NCBI RefSeq assembly: GCF_900582625.1
Contig: NZ_UTIQ01000084.1
Coordinates: 806,001-870,000, forward strand
Direction of reading: 5' to 3'
Origin: Pseudomonas viridiflava
GTDB taxonomy: Bacteria; Pseudomonadota; Gammaproteobacteria; Pseudomonadales; Pseudomonadaceae
Length of the DNA: 64,000 nucleotides
The notes below the pieces were generated by a model, which made no database searches, was not told the origin of the DNA, and was given only the letters and a program-made list of their open reading frames with translations. A program made the translations under genes and the position numbers. Shown piece by piece: positions 27,640 to 37,221 of this stretch (positions are counted from its first letter, which is position 1; the number at the start of each line of letters is the position of its first letter).

Positions 27640-29016
27640 ATGGCCATCAGCGTGTTCGACCTATTCAAAATAGGCATCGGCCCCTCCAGCTCTCACACCG
27701 TGGGGCCGATGCGCGCCGCCGCCTTGTTTCTGCAAGGCCTGCGCGAGCGCGGACAACTGCAACACGTGCGCCGCGTTGAAGTGCGCCTGTATGGCTCGTT
27801 GTCGGCCACCGGTGTCGGCCATGGCAGCGACAGCGCAGTCATCATGGGCTTGATGGGCGATTGGCCAGACGCGATCGACCCGGCCGCCATCGCCCCGCGC
27901 ATGGCGGCGCTGCACGAGAGCGGTTGCCTGCTGCTTGACGGTCATTTCGAAGTGCCGTTCCAGTGGCAGCGCGACATGCTGCTGCTCGACGAAAACCTGC
28001 CGTATCACCCCAACGCCATGACGCTGATTGCCGAAGGCGAGGGCGGCGAGCTGCACCGCGACACTTATTACTCCGTGGGCGGTGGATTCGTGGTGGACGC
28101 CGAGCAGGCTGCCAGCGGCCTGCTGGATCAGGACCACACGGCGCTGCCGTACGATTTCTCCAGTGCCGAAGAACTGCTGCAGTTGTGCAAAACCCACAAC
28201 CTGCGGGTGTCGGAGCTGATGATGGCCAACGAAAAGGCCTGGCGCAGTGAAGCGGAGATTCGCCAGGGCTTGATGCGTCTGTGGAAAGCCATGTGTGAGT
28301 GCGTCAATAACGGCCTCAAGCACGAAGGCATTCTGCCGGGCGGCCTGAACGTGAAACGCCGCGCCGCCAAGTTGCACCGCAGCCTGCAGGAGCTGGGCAA
28401 GCCCAACGTGATTGGCTCGACATTGAGCGGCATGGAATGGGTGAACCTGTTCGCCCTGGCGGTGAATGAGGAAAACGCAGCGGGCGGGCGCATGGTGACC
28501 GCGCCCACCAATGGCGCGGCCGGCATCATTCCCGCCGTGCTGCATTACTTCGTGCGCTTCAGCCCGGCGGTGACCGAGGCGGACGTGTGCGATTACTTCT
28601 TGGCCGCTGCCGCCATTGGCATTTTGTGCAAAAAGAACGCGTCGATATCCGGCGCTGAAGTCGGCTGCCAGGGCGAAGTGGGTTCAGCGTGCGCCATGGC
28701 CGCTGCGGGATTGGCGGAGATTCTGGGCGCTACGCCAGGCCAGTTGGAAAACGCCGCCGAAATCGGCTTGGAACATAACCTGGGCCTGACCTGCGACCCG
28801 GTGGGCGGGCTGGTGCAAGTGCCGTGCATCGAGCGCAATGCCATTGCCGCCGTGAAAGCGATCAACGCCGCGCAAATGGCGCTGCGTGGCGATGGTGAGC
28901 ACTTCATTTCCCTTGATCGAGTGATCCGCACCATGCGCGACACCGGCGCCGACATGCATGACAAATACAAAGAGACCTCGCGCGGTGGCTTGGCGGTGAG
29001 TGCGATTGAGTGTTGA
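27640..29016 (+). CDS. sdaB: L-serine dehydratase (iron-sulfur, single chain)
   Basis: This 458-residue enzyme deaminates L-serine to pyruvate and ammonia. It begins with the beta-domain hallmark SVFDLFKIGIGPSSSHTVGPMRA. The alpha domain has TAPTNGAAGIIPAVLHY-type sequence (here MVTAPTNGAAGI), KKNASISGAEVGCQGEVGSA and GLTCDPVGGLVQVPCIERNA, whose cysteines ligate the oxygen-sensitive 4Fe-4S cluster. In Pseudomonas it works at the end of the choline-betaine-dimethylglycine-sarcosine-glycine-serine route and lies next to gbdR, as here. A GAGGA ribosome site precedes the ATG. Confidence 0.95.
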   Translation: MAISVFDLFKIGIGPSSSHTVGPMRAAALFLQGLRERGQLQHVRRVEVRLYGSLSATGVGHGSDSAVIMGLMGDWPDAIDPAAIAPRMAALHESGCLLLDGHFEVPFQWQRDMLLLDENLPYHPNAMTLIAEGEGGELHRDTYYSVGGGFVVDAEQAASGLLDQDHTALPYDFSSAEELLQLCKTHNLRVSELMMANEKAWRSEAEIRQGLMRLWKAMCECVNNGLKHEGILPGGLNVKRRAAKLHRSLQELGKPNVIGSTLSGMEWVNLFALAVNEENAAGGRMVTAPTNGAAGIIPAVLHYFVRFSPAVTEADVCDYFLAAAAIGILCKKNASISGAEVGCQGEVGSACAMAAAGLAEILGATPGQLENAAEIGLEHNLGLTCDPVGGLVQVPCIERNAIAAVKAINAAQMALRGDGEHFISLDRVIRTMRDTGADMHDKYKETSRGGLAVSAIEC

Positions 29017-29045
29017 GGTGGCTTTGGCGATCACCGTTTGCAGGA

Positions 29046-29108
29046 ATCGAGGCTAAAGCCTCTCCCACAGAAGCTAGGCGGTCCCTGTGGGAGAGGCTTT
29101 AGCCTCGA
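29046..29108. repeat. REP-type inverted pair, GAGGC variant
   Basis: Arms gaggctaaagcctc and gaggctttagcctc with ctcccacag / ctgtgggag flanks. It lies 30 bases after the sdaB stop and may act in 3'-end protection of its transcript. Confidence 0.85.
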
Positions 29109-29501
29109 GTTTTTGATCTCGCCCTTGAAGCCCAGCCGCCGGCGCAAAACGCTGCACACTTTTTGTTCGCTGCGCTTGCCCCACGCCATGTTTTGGCGCG
29201 GTGTAACGGCCAGCGATGTGCCAGCAGTGACAGTTTCCAAGCGCGTCGGCAACGCGCCGGCGCAAGTGCTACGAAACTGCTCAGTCACGCCGCACCAGAC
29301 CCCTTGGTTCAGGCGCTCCCGTCTCGTTAACCCCCCGCTGACTAGAGCCTCAGCGACGTCGTTTTCAGTTTTTTTTGAATGCCCGTTCAATTTAGGCATG
29401 GGCTTTGCGTTATGCCTGCTATAGCTCGAAGGTGTGAACGCACCCGAGTCATAAAAATAAAGAGTCCCGACTGGGGCCACACCTGCGTGAGGAGAACCGT
29501 G
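29109..29501. other. Non-coding region upstream of gbdR
   Basis: About 390 bases without a gene. Frames cross it but have no ribosome sites or recognisable product. It includes an oligo-T tract near 29370 and must hold the gbdR promoter, which I cannot place with confidence. Confidence 0.5.
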
Positions 29502-30605
29502 ATGACGCCGTTCAACCAAGGGGCACAACCCCAGAACCGTGCTCCACAATCCATCGGCTTTCTGCTGCTGGATAATTTCACTCTGATTTCCCTGGCCTCG
29601 GCTGTGGAACCCCTGCGGATGGCCAACCAGCTTTCGGGCCGAGAGCTGTATCGCTGGACCACCATGACCCTGGACGGCAATCAGGTATGGGCCAGCGATG
29701 GGCTGCAAATTACCCCGGACTGCGCGGCCAGCAAGGCGCCGGCGCTGGATATGGTGATTGTCTGCGGTGGCATCGGCATTCAACGCAGTGTTACCCGCGA
29801 ACACGTGTTGTGGCTGCAAACCCAGGCGCGCCAGTCGCGCAAACTCGGTGCCGTGTGCACCGGCAGCTGGGCGCTGGCGTGCGCCGGGCTGCTCGATGGC
29901 TTCGATTGCAGCGTGCACTGGGAATGCCTGGCGGCGATGCAGGAAGCTTTCCCCCGTGTGGTGATGAGCACGCGCTTGTTCACCCTCGACCGCAACCGCT
30001 TCACCAGCTCGGGCGGCACCGCGCCGTTGGACATGATGCTGCACGTGATATCCCGCGAGCACGGCCGCGAGCTGTCGGCGGCGATTTCGGAAATGTTTGT
30101 GTACGAGCGCATCCGCAACGAGCAAGACCACCAGCGCGTGCCGCTCAAGCACATGCTCGGCACCAACCAGCCGAAGCTGCAGGAAATCGTGGTGTTGATG
30201 GAGGCGAATCTGGAAGAGCCCATCGACCTCGACGAGCTGGCGGTCTACGTCAACGTCTCCCGTCGTCAGCTTGAGCGCCTGTTCCAGAAGTACCTGCATT
30301 GCTCGCCGTCGCGCTACTACCTGAAGCTGCGTCTGGTGCGGGCGCGCCAGCTGCTCAAGCAGACGCCGATGTCGATTATCGAAGTGGCTTCCGTGTGCGG
30401 GTTTGTATCGACGCCGCACTTCTCCAAGTGCTACCGCGAATACTTCGGCATTCCGCCGCGTGACGAACGCATGGGCTCCAATACGGCTCAGCAAGTTGCG
30501 CTGATGCCGATTCCACAAGCGTTGGTGTTGGCGTCGACGCCGGGTGCGATGTCGGCGCTGAGTCAGGCGCGCAGCGAATCGACCTTCGCCAGCGTGCGCC
30601 TGTAA
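29502..30605 (+). CDS. gbdR: AraC-family activator of glycine betaine catabolism
   Basis: This 367-residue regulator has an N-terminal DJ-1/PfpI-like ligand domain (about residues 15-190, with IGFLLLDNFTLISLASAVEPLRMAN in part and the nucleophile-elbow region GAVCTGSWALA) and a C-terminal AraC double helix-turn-helix (LDELAVYVNVSRRQLERLF, then IIEVASVCGFVSTPHFSKCYREYFG). GbdR senses glycine betaine or dimethylglycine and activates demethylation, choline transport and phospholipase genes. Length and position next to sdaB match P. aeruginosa GbdR. The ATG at 29502 follows GGAG by 7 bases; the overlapping GTG at 29499 is less well spaced. Confidence 0.93.
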   Translation: MTPFNQGAQPQNRAPQSIGFLLLDNFTLISLASAVEPLRMANQLSGRELYRWTTMTLDGNQVWASDGLQITPDCAASKAPALDMVIVCGGIGIQRSVTREHVLWLQTQARQSRKLGAVCTGSWALACAGLLDGFDCSVHWECLAAMQEAFPRVVMSTRLFTLDRNRFTSSGGTAPLDMMLHVISREHGRELSAAISEMFVYERIRNEQDHQRVPLKHMLGTNQPKLQEIVVLMEANLEEPIDLDELAVYVNVSRRQLERLFQKYLHCSPSRYYLKLRLVRARQLLKQTPMSIIEVASVCGFVSTPHFSKCYREYFGIPPRDERMGSNTAQQVALMPIPQALVLASTPGAMSALSQARSESTFASVRL

Positions 30606-30647
30606 CGTCCAGGGCGGGAAACTGGCCGCGTGCTGCGGCCAGTTCGG

Positions 30648-31946
30648 TTACAGCACTTCTTTCAAGCGATGCCAGAGCATGCCCATGGCCAGCAGCGGCG
30701 AGCGCAGGTATTTGCCGCCCGGGAAGGTGACGTGGGGCACGCTGGCGAACAGGTCGAAACCGCGACTTTCCTGACCGGAGATCGCCTCGGCGAGCAGGCG
30801 CCCGGCCAGGTGCGTGGCATTCACGCCATGGCCTGAATAGGCCTGGGCGTAGAACACGTTGCGCTGGTCTTTAAGTCGGCCTATTTGCGGCAGCCGGTTG
30901 GCGCCGATGCCGATCATGCCGCCCCACTGGAAATCGATGTTCACCTTGTCCAGGTGCGGGAACACCTCGAGCATTTTCGGCCGCATATAGGCGGCGATAT
31001 CTTTCGGGTCGCGCCCGGAGTAATGGCAGGCGCCGCCGAACAGCAAGCGGCGGTCGGCAGACAAACGATAGTAATCCAGCGCCACACGCTGGTCGCAGAG
31101 CGCCATGTTCTGCGGGATCAGCGTGCGCGCCTGCGCCGGGCTCAAGGGTTCGGTGGCGATGATGTAGCTGCCCGCTGGCAGCACTTTGCCGCCCAGGCTG
31201 CTGTTCAAACCATTGAGATAGGCGTTGCAGGCCAGCACCAGATTGGTCGCGCGCACCTTGCCGCCAGCGGTGTGCACCACCACCTCGTTGCCATAGTCGA
31301 TACGGGTAACGGCCGAGTGCTCGAACAGCTGCACGCCGAGCGACTGCGCGGCAGCCGCTTCACCGAGCGCCAGGTTGAGCGGATGAAGATGGCCCGAGCC
31401 CATGTCGATCAAACCGCCGACGTAGCGACTGGAACCGACCACCTGATGCATGTCGTCGGCTTGCAGCAGACGCAGTTCGTGGCGATAGCCCAGCCCGCGC
31501 AATTCGGCGAGGTCGTCGGCGAAGCCTTCGAGGTCGTCGGGTTTGTTGGCGAGGTCGCAGTAGCCCCAGGTGAGGTCGCACTGAATGTTGAAATGCTCGA
31601 TGCGCCGGCGAACGATTTCCACCGCTTCCAGACCGAGCAACTTCAGTTCGCGCACACCGTCGGCACCGACCACGCCGGCAAAGCGCTCAACGTCATGGCC
31701 GACGCCTCGAATCAGCTGACCGCCGTTGCGCCCGCTGGCGCCCCAACCCATTTGATTGGCTTCCAGCAGCACGACGCTGAAGCCACGCTCAGCCAGTTCA
31801 ATGGCCGTGTTCAAACCGGAGAAACCACCGCCGACGATGCACACATCCGCGCGCACTTCGCCGGCCAACGGCGCGAAGCTGAGCTGGCGGTTGGCGGTGG
31901 CGGCGTAATAGGAAGGAGCGTGCGTTGGCTGAACGCTGGCGTGCAT
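30648..31946 (-). CDS. pauB: FAD-dependent oxidase, gamma-glutamylputrescine oxidase type
   Basis: This 432-residue DAO-family flavoprotein has the FAD motif VCIVGGGFSGLNTAIELAE, the GASGRNGGQLIRG segment typical of PuuB/PauB and ordE proteins, and a C-terminal FYAQAYSGHGVNATHLAG closing loop. PauB enzymes oxidise gamma-glutamyl-polyamines in putrescine and spermidine breakdown. The gene lies a few genes from dadRAX and the PauR-like regulator, the same neighbourhood as one of the four PauB paralogues of P. aeruginosa. Other amine substrates are possible. Confidence 0.8.
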   Translation of the reverse strand: MHASVQPTHAPSYYAATANRQLSFAPLAGEVRADVCIVGGGFSGLNTAIELAERGFSVVLLEANQMGWGASGRNGGQLIRGVGHDVERFAGVVGADGVRELKLLGLEAVEIVRRRIEHFNIQCDLTWGYCDLANKPDDLEGFADDLAELRGLGYRHELRLLQADDMHQVVGSSRYVGGLIDMGSGHLHPLNLALGEAAAAQSLGVQLFEHSAVTRIDYGNEVVVHTAGGKVRATNLVLACNAYLNGLNSSLGGKVLPAGSYIIATEPLSPAQARTLIPQNMALCDQRVALDYYRLSADRRLLFGGACHYSGRDPKDIAAYMRPKMLEVFPHLDKVNIDFQWGGMIGIGANRLPQIGRLKDQRNVFYAQAYSGHGVNATHLAGRLLAEAISGQESRGFDLFASVPHVTFPGGKYLRSPLLAMGMLWHRLKEVL

Positions 31947-32077
31947 GTGTGAAATCCTGATTTTTATGTTTGGTAAATTTTACGCAGAATAAGCGGGGCG
32001 CTCAGGCAGCGCCAAGGGGCCGCGGGAAAAAACCTTCGTCGATTGTTACCATGCCGGCTCATTCAAGGATTGCCCCG

Positions 32078-32431
32078 ATGAGTTGCAACAACCGCAAGAT
32101 TGATCACCTGCGCCAACGCATCCCCAGCTTTGCCTGTGTGCCAGGCTGCCACGATTGCTGTGGGCCGGTGACCGCATCGTCGGAAGAAATGTCGCGCTTG
32201 CCGGTGAAGTCGGATGCCGAGCATGACGCGGCGCTGGCTGAGTTCAACTGTGTGCACCTCGGACCGCAAGGGTGCGAGGTGTATGAAGAACGGCCGCTGA
32301 TTTGTCGGCTATTTGGCACCACGCCGCGCCTGCCATGCCCGAACGGTCGCCGCCCGGAGCAATGGATTGATGAGCGCGTGGAGAAGGGCGTGCATCAGTT
32401 GATTGCCAGCACGCGCCAGGTGCTGGTCTGA
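32078..32431 (+). CDS. YkgJ-family cysteine cluster protein
   Basis: This 117-residue soluble protein has the CxxxCxxCC-type cluster FACVPGCHDCCGPV near residues 20-30 and a second set in CVHLGPQGCEVYEERPLICRLFG, the YkgJ/UPF0153 zinc- or iron-binding signature. Its biochemical role is not established in the family. The ATG at 32078 is preceded by AAGGA; an ATG 27 bases upstream is in frame but poorly spaced. It runs convergently with dadR, with only four bases between the genes. Confidence 0.8.
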   Translation: MSCNNRKIDHLRQRIPSFACVPGCHDCCGPVTASSEEMSRLPVKSDAEHDAALAEFNCVHLGPQGCEVYEERPLICRLFGTTPRLPCPNGRRPEQWIDERVEKGVHQLIASTRQVLV

Positions 32432-32435
32432 ACGA

Positions 32436-32924
32436 TCAGTCGGGCACGGGCAAGGTCAGGCTTTCCTTCACTTCTTCCATGACGATGTAGCTTTTCGATT
32501 CGCGTACGTGGGGCAGCTTGAGGAGGATGTCGCCGAGCAGCTTGCGGTACGACGCCATCTCGGAAATGCGCGCCTTCACTAAATAGTCGAAGTGCCCCGA
32601 CACCAAGTGGCATTCCAGTACGTGCGGCAGCTTGAGCACGGCCCGTCGGAACTCTTCGAAAGTATCGCCAGATTTGTAGTCCAAACTAATCTCAACGAAT
32701 ACCAACAAGCTGGCCTTGAGGTGTTGCGGATTCAGCCGGGCGTTGTAGCCCATGATGATGCCTTCACGCTCCAGGCGCCGAACCCGCTCGGTGCACGGCG
32801 TGGTGGAAAGCCCCACGCGCTCGCCCAGTTCGGTGAAGGACAGACGACCGTCTTCCTGCAGGATTCGTAAAATATTACGGTCGATTTTGTCCAGTTCACG
32901 ACGGCTCTGGTGCTGGGTCCGCAT
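32436..32924 (-). CDS. dadR: Lrp/AsnC-family regulator of alanine catabolism
   Basis: This 162-residue regulator has an N-terminal winged helix-turn-helix (LDKIDRNILRILQEDGRLSF, ELGERVGLSTTPCTERVRRLE) and a C-terminal RAM ligand domain (VLECHLVSGHFDYLVKARI). It is divergent from dadA, as DadR is in the P. aeruginosa dadRAX locus, where it responds to L-alanine and activates dadAX. The start at 32924 gives the standard Lrp length. The frame continues open upstream as antisense of dadA, and that extension is rejected. The 156-base gap to dadA is the likely shared control region. Confidence 0.93.
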   Translation of the reverse strand: MRTQHQSRRELDKIDRNILRILQEDGRLSFTELGERVGLSTTPCTERVRRLEREGIIMGYNARLNPQHLKASLLVFVEISLDYKSGDTFEEFRRAVLKLPHVLECHLVSGHFDYLVKARISEMASYRKLLGDILLKLPHVRESKSYIVMEEVKESLTLPVPD

Positions 32925-33080
32925 GGGGAATCCGCCTCTGTAATAACGGGTTTTGCCAAGAATTCTCATCGAATATAGCCAGCAATACAGTGAAATGCAC
33001 TGGCAACGGCTCAATATACTGCGCGGAATTTCGATCAAGATATCAAACGTCAGCGAGAAATCGCGGCAAGGGAGCAAACC

Positions 33081-34379
33081 ATGCGAGTTCTGGTGTTGGG
33101 CAGCGGTGTGATTGGTACGACCAGCGCCTACTATCTGGCCCGTGCTGGCTTCGAAGTGGTGGTTGTGGATCGCCAGGCCGCCCCAGCCATGGAAACCAGC
33201 TTCGCCAACGCCGGCCAGGTTTCGCCAGGCTACGCCTCGCCCTGGGCCGCACCGGGCGTTCCCTTGAAAGCCATCAAGTGGCTGCTGCAACGCCACGCCC
33301 CGCTGGCCATTAAAGCCACTGCCGATATCGACCAATATCTGTGGATGCTGCAGATGCTGCGCAACTGCACTGCCAGCCGTTATGCCGTGAACAAAGAGCG
33401 CATGGTGCGGTTGTCGGAATACAGCCGCGACTGCCTCGACGAGCTGCGTGCCGAAACCGGCATCGCCTATGAAGGCCGCAGCCTGGGCACCACTCAGCTG
33501 TTCCGCACCCAGGCACAGCTCGATAACGCTGCCAAAGACATCGCCGTGCTGGAGCAGTCCGGCGTGCCGTATGAACTGCTGGACCGAGACGGCATTGCCC
33601 GCGTTGAACCGGCGCTGGCTGGCGTGACCAATATTCTCGCCGGCGCCCTGCGCCTGCCGAACGACCAGACCGGCGACTGCCAGATGTTCACCACCCGCCT
33701 GGCGCAAATGTGTGTGGACCTGGGCGTTGAGTTCCGCTTCGGCCAGAGCATCGAAGGCCTCGACCACGCTGGCGACCGCATCAACGGTGTGTGGGTCAAC
33801 GGCAAGCTGGAAACGGCTGATCGCTACGTACTGGCGCTGGGCAGCTACTCGCCGCAATTGCTCAAGCCGCTGGGCATCAAAGCCCCGGTGTATCCGCTCA
33901 AGGGTTACTCGCTGACCGTGCCGATCACCAATGGCGACATGGCACCGACTTCGACCATTCTCGATGAAACCTACAAGGTCGCCATCACCCGTTTCGACAA
34001 CCGCATCCGCGTGGGTGGCATGGCGGAAATCGCCGGCTTTGACTTGAGCCTGAACCCGCGTCGGCGCGAAACCCTGGAAATGATCGTCAACGATCTTTAT
34101 CCGCAAGGCGGCAACCTGGCCCAGGCCGAGTTCTGGACCGGCCTGCGCCCGACTACGCCGGACGGCACGCCGATCGTGGGCGGCACCTCGTACAAAAACC
34201 TGTTCCTGAACACCGGCCACGGCACCCTCGGTTGGACCATGGCCTGTGGCTCTGGTCGTCTGCTGGCTGACTTGATGGCGAAGAAACGCCCGCAAATCAG
34301 CGCCGAAGGTCTGGATATCTCCCGTTACGGCCATTCCAAAGAGAGCCACAAACATGCCCATCCAGCGCCTGCACACTGA
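33081..34379 (+). CDS. dadA: D-amino acid dehydrogenase, small subunit
   Basis: This 432-residue FAD enzyme of the inner membrane deaminates D-alanine and other D-amino acids, passing electrons to quinone. Marks include the N-terminal [19 protein letters not shown] dinucleotide motif, a [17 protein letters not shown] segment characteristic of DadA, and the C-terminal [14 protein letters not shown] with [21 protein letters not shown] precedes the ATG. The next gene (rid) starts inside its last 26 bases, so dadA-rid-dadX is evidently one operon. Confidence 0.96.
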   Translation: MRVLVLGSGVIGTTSAYYLARAGFEVVVVDRQAAPAMETSFANAGQVSPGYASPWAAPGVPLKAIKWLLQRHAPLAIKATADIDQYLWMLQMLRNCTASRYAVNKERMVRLSEYSRDCLDELRAETGIAYEGRSLGTTQLFRTQAQLDNAAKDIAVLEQSGVPYELLDRDGIARVEPALAGVTNILAGALRLPNDQTGDCQMFTTRLAQMCVDLGVEFRFGQSIEGLDHAGDRINGVWVNGKLETADRYVLALGSYSPQLLKPLGIKAPVYPLKGYSLTVPITNGDMAPTSTILDETYKVAITRFDNRIRVGGMAEIAGFDLSLNPRRRETLEMIVNDLYPQGGNLAQAEFWTGLRPTTPDGTPIVGGTSYKNLFLNTGHGTLGWTMACGSGRLLADLMAKKRPQISAEGLDISRYGHSKESHKHAHPAPAH

Positions 34380-34707
34380 AACCCGCTACAGCGAAATCGT
34401 CATCCACAACGGCACGGTCTACCTGGCCGGCCAACTGGCTGACAGCTACGCAGGCGATGCTGCGCAACAGACCCGCGAAACGCTCGCCAACATCGACCGC
34501 CTGCTCGCCGAGGCGGGTACCGACAAGAGCCGCATTCTGTCGGTGACCATCTACCTCAAAGACATGGCCAGCGGTTATGCCGGCCTCAATGCCGTGTGGG
34601 ACGCCTGGGTAACGCCGGGCACCGCGCCGGCCCGGGCGTGCGTTGAAGCCAAGCTGTACACCGACGAAGCTTTGGTGGAAATGACCGTTATCGCGGCGCT
34701 GCCGTAA
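34354..34707 (+). CDS. RidA/YjgF-family enamine/imine deaminase
   Basis: This 117-residue protein of the Rid superfamily has [18 protein letters not shown] at the front and a C-terminal [19 protein letters not shown], with the conserved Arg of the active cleft in PARAC. Rid proteins hydrolyse reactive 2-aminoacrylate-like enamines and imines. Imines formed by DadA are a plausible substrate, given the 26-base overlap with dadA and the dadX gene 39 bases downstream. Confidence 0.9.
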   Translation: MPIQRLHTETRYSEIVIHNGTVYLAGQLADSYAGDAAQQTRETLANIDRLLAEAGTDKSRILSVTIYLKDMASGYAGLNAVWDAWVTPGTAPARACVEAKLYTDEALVEMTVIAALP

Positions 34708-34746
34708 CACCGTTTCTAGCCCTCGACCTTTAGAAGACTCACTGCC

Positions 34747-35835
34747 ATGCGTCCCGCTCGCGCCCTGATTGACCTCGCTGCTCTGCGTCACAACTACCGC
34801 CTTGCCCGTGAACTGACCGGGGCCCGCGCCCTGGCCGTGATCAAGGCAGACGCCTACGGGCATGGCGCCGTGCAGTGCGCGCAGGCGTTGCAAAGCGAGG
34901 CCGATGGTTTTGCCGTGGCAGCCATTGAAGAGGCGCTGAGCCTGCGCGCTGCGGGAATTTCCGCGCCGATTTTGTTGCTCGAAGGGTTTTTCGAGGCCGA
35001 TGAGTTGGCGTTGATCGTCGAGCATGATCTTTGGTGTGTGATTCACGCGCCGTGGCAGTTGGAAGCGCTGGAACGTACGACGCTGCGCAAACCGTTGCAG
35101 ATTTGGCTGAAGCTTGACTCAGGCATGCACCGCGTTGGCTTCTTTCCCGAGCAGTACCAAGACGCTTACCGCCGCCTGCACGCGAGCGGCAAGGCGGAAA
35201 AAATCGTGCTGATGACGCACTTCTCTCGCGCCGATGAGCTGGAAAATCCGCGCAGCGAGGAGCAAATGGCCGCTTTCGCCCAAGCCCGCGAAGGGCTACA
35301 GGCCGATGTCAGCCTGTTTAATTCGCCGGCGATTCTTGGCTGGTCGTCACGTTTTCCCACGCTGCAAAAGACCGACTGGGTTCGCTCCGGGCTGATGCTG
35401 TATGGCGCCAGCCCGTTCGAAACTCCGCACGATCACGCCGCGCGCTTGCAGCCGGTGATGACGCTGGAGTCGAAAATAATCAGCGTGCGCGAGTTACCGG
35501 CCGGCGAGCCGATTGGCTACGGCGCCCGGTATGTCACCGAACAACCGACGCGGGTCGGCGTTGTGGCCATGGGGTACGCCGATGGCTATCCGCGCCATGC
35601 GCCGAGCGGCACGCCGGTGTCCATCGACGGGAAACTGAGCCGGCTGATCGGTCGGGTTTCCATGGATATGTTGACCGTCGATCTCACAAACATGCCCGAG
35701 ACCGGTGTAGGAAGCCGGGTGGAACTGTGGGGAAAACAAGTGCTTGCCAGCGATGTTGCCGCTGCGTCTGGGACTATTCCCTACCAGCTTTTCTGTAATG
35801 TCCGCCGCGCGCCACTCGTCTATTCCGGGGCCTAG
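34747..35835 (+). CDS. dadX: Alanine racemase, catabolic
   Basis: This 362-residue PLP enzyme interconverts L- and D-alanine. Lys33 in [11 protein letters not shown] is the Schiff-base lysine, [10 protein letters not shown] and [11 protein letters not shown] are family segments, and the second catalytic tyrosine is in the PIGYGARY region. Placement after dadA and rid identifies the catabolic DadX rather than the biosynthetic Alr. Converting L-alanine to D-alanine feeds DadA. Confidence 0.95.
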   Translation: MRPARALIDLAALRHNYRLARELTGARALAVIKADAYGHGAVQCAQALQSEADGFAVAAIEEALSLRAAGISAPILLLEGFFEADELALIVEHDLWCVIHAPWQLEALERTTLRKPLQIWLKLDSGMHRVGFFPEQYQDAYRRLHASGKAEKIVLMTHFSRADELENPRSEEQMAAFAQAREGLQADVSLFNSPAILGWSSRFPTLQKTDWVRSGLMLYGASPFETPHDHAARLQPVMTLESKIISVRELPAGEPIGYGARYVTEQPTRVGVVAMGYADGYPRHAPSGTPVSIDGKLSRLIGRVSMDMLTVDLTNMPETGVGSRVELWGKQVLASDVAAASGTIPYQLFCNVRRAPLVYSGA

Positions 35836-35935
35836 CGCCAGGCCTGAACAGGATTGCCCTGCAAGTGTTGTAAATACTGAACGCTGTTGCGATGATGCGC
35901 CCTCGCATCGGAATTTTCCCAAGGGGGCTCTATCA

Positions 35936-36484
35936 TTGGACGTCGGCGTTCGACTGCAATCTATTCGCAAGCTTAAAGGCCTGTCTCAGCGTGAACTCGC
36001 CAAACGTGCGGGCGTCACCAACAGCACCATTTCCATGATCGAGAAGAACAGCGTGAGCCCCTCGATCAGTTCGCTGAAGAAGGTGTTGGCGGGCATACCC
36101 ATGTCGTTGGTCGAGTTTTTCTCCCTCGAAGTGGAACAGGACAACCACACCCAGGTTGTTTACAAAGCGAGCGAACTGGTCGATCTGTCCAGTGGCGCGG
36201 TCACCATGAAATTGGTCGGCAAGGCGCACCCCAGCAGGGCCATCGCCTTTCTCGACGAAACCTATCCACCAGGCTCTGATACCGGCGACGAGATGCTCAC
36301 CCATGAAGGTGAGGAGTCGGGTCTGTTGGTGGACGGCCGTCTGGAACTGACGGTGAGCGGCGAGATTTATATCCTCGAAAGCGGCGACAGCTACTACTTT
36401 GAAAGCAGCAAGCCGCATCGCTTCCGTAATCCGTTCGAAGAGCCGGCGCGGCTTATTTCGGCGACCACGCCGGCCAATTTCTAA
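35936..36484 (+). CDS. pauR: XRE-cupin transcriptional regulator (PauR-like)
   Basis: This 182-residue regulator has an N-terminal Cro/XRE helix-turn-helix (GVRLQSIRKLKGLSQRELAK then RAGVTNSTISMIEKN) and a C-terminal cupin (GEESGLLVDGRLELTVSGEIYILESGDSYYFES in pieces, ending PHRFRNPFEE). The P. aeruginosa protein at this map position, PauR, represses polyamine catabolic genes in response to putrescine or cadaverine. The start is TTG at 35936: AAGGGGG lies 8 bases before it and the HTH begins right after. Upstream frame sequence overlaps dadX and looks non-coding. Confidence 0.85.
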   Translation: MDVGVRLQSIRKLKGLSQRELAKRAGVTNSTISMIEKNSVSPSISSLKKVLAGIPMSLVEFFSLEVEQDNHTQVVYKASELVDLSSGAVTMKLVGKAHPSRAIAFLDETYPPGSDTGDEMLTHEGEESGLLVDGRLELTVSGEIYILESGDSYYFESSKPHRFRNPFEEPARLISATTPANF

Positions 36485-36594
36485 GAAACTGCGACAGGAT
36501 GGCGTGTTTCGACACGCCGACCTAATCGGTATACTGACGCCCGCTCGCGCAACCGTGGCCGCGAGCGTGACTAGCCACGATAGAGGGTGTACGC

Positions 36595-37023
36595 GTGAAC
36601 CTAATTAAGAAAATGCTGGCGGCGCATGTCGCTGTGTTGGCCCTCTGGGCGGTCAGCGCTCAGGCTGCGACGACCAATGACGACATCGCTGCGCGACTGA
36701 AGCCAGTAGGTGAAGTCTGCATCCAGGGCGAAGAATGCAAAGGCGTTGAAGCCGTTGCGGCTTCTGCTGGAGGCGGCGCAAAAACGCCGGACGACATCAT
36801 CGCCGCCCACTGTGGCGCATGCCACACCGCTGGCGTACTGGGTGCTCCAAAAATCGGTGACAACGCCGCCTGGAAAGAGCGCGCCGACCACCAAGGCGGC
36901 CTCGACGGCCTGCTGGCAAAAGCCATCACCGGTATCAACAGCATGCCGCCCAAAGGCACCTGTGCTGATTGCAGCGATGATGAGCTCAAAGCCACCATCC
37001 AGAAAATGTCCGGCCTGAAGTAA
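36595..37023 (+). CDS. cycB: Cytochrome c5
   Basis: This 142-residue periplasmic monoheme cytochrome has a Sec signal (SAQA, cleavage near residue 24) and the heme motif CGACH at 73-77. The axial methionine is Met117 in INSMPPKG, and CADC at 123-126 forms the extra disulfide typical of cytochrome c5. It carries electrons in respiration; the exact partner is not known here. The start is GTG 36595 behind GAGGG. A strong terminator follows directly. Confidence 0.93.
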   Translation: MNLIKKMLAAHVAVLALWAVSAQAATTNDDIAARLKPVGEVCIQGEECKGVEAVAASAGGGAKTPDDIIAAHCGACHTAGVLGAPKIGDNAAWKERADHQGGLDGLLAKAITGINSMPPKGTCADCSDDELKATIQKMSGLK

Positions 37024-37040
37024 AGGTTTGGCATTCAAAA

Positions 37041-37064
37041 AACCGCCCTCGGGGCGGTTTTTTT
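37041..37064 (+). terminator. Intrinsic terminator after cycB
   Basis: AACCGCC pairs with GGCGGTT over a 5-base loop and runs into seven T. It begins 17 bases after the cycB stop. Confidence 0.9.
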
Positions 37065-37079
37065 ATTGCGGCGAAAAGC

Positions 37080-37140
37080 ATCGCGGCTAACGCCGCTCCC
37101 ACAGGATTTCGAGGCCTGTGGGAGCGGCTTTAGCCGCGAT
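37080..37140. repeat. REP-type inverted pair
   Basis: Arms gcggctaacgccgc and gcggctttagccgc with ctcccacag / ctgtgggag flanks, between cycB and the acetyl-CoA hydrolase gene. Confidence 0.88.
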
Positions 37141-37221
37141 GCTTTTTTGTTTAAACGAAACGGGCGTCATCCCAGCGATTTTGCAGTCACACTCCACAAG
37201 CCAACTTATGGAGATTGACCT

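Noticed and set aside
29031-30518. Long minus-strand frame antisense to gbdR
   Set aside because: Covers the AraC regulator in antisense and runs through a REP pair.
32925-34376. Upstream extension of dadR across dadA
   Set aside because: The frame is open but overlaps dadA entirely; Lrp-family proteins are about 160 residues.
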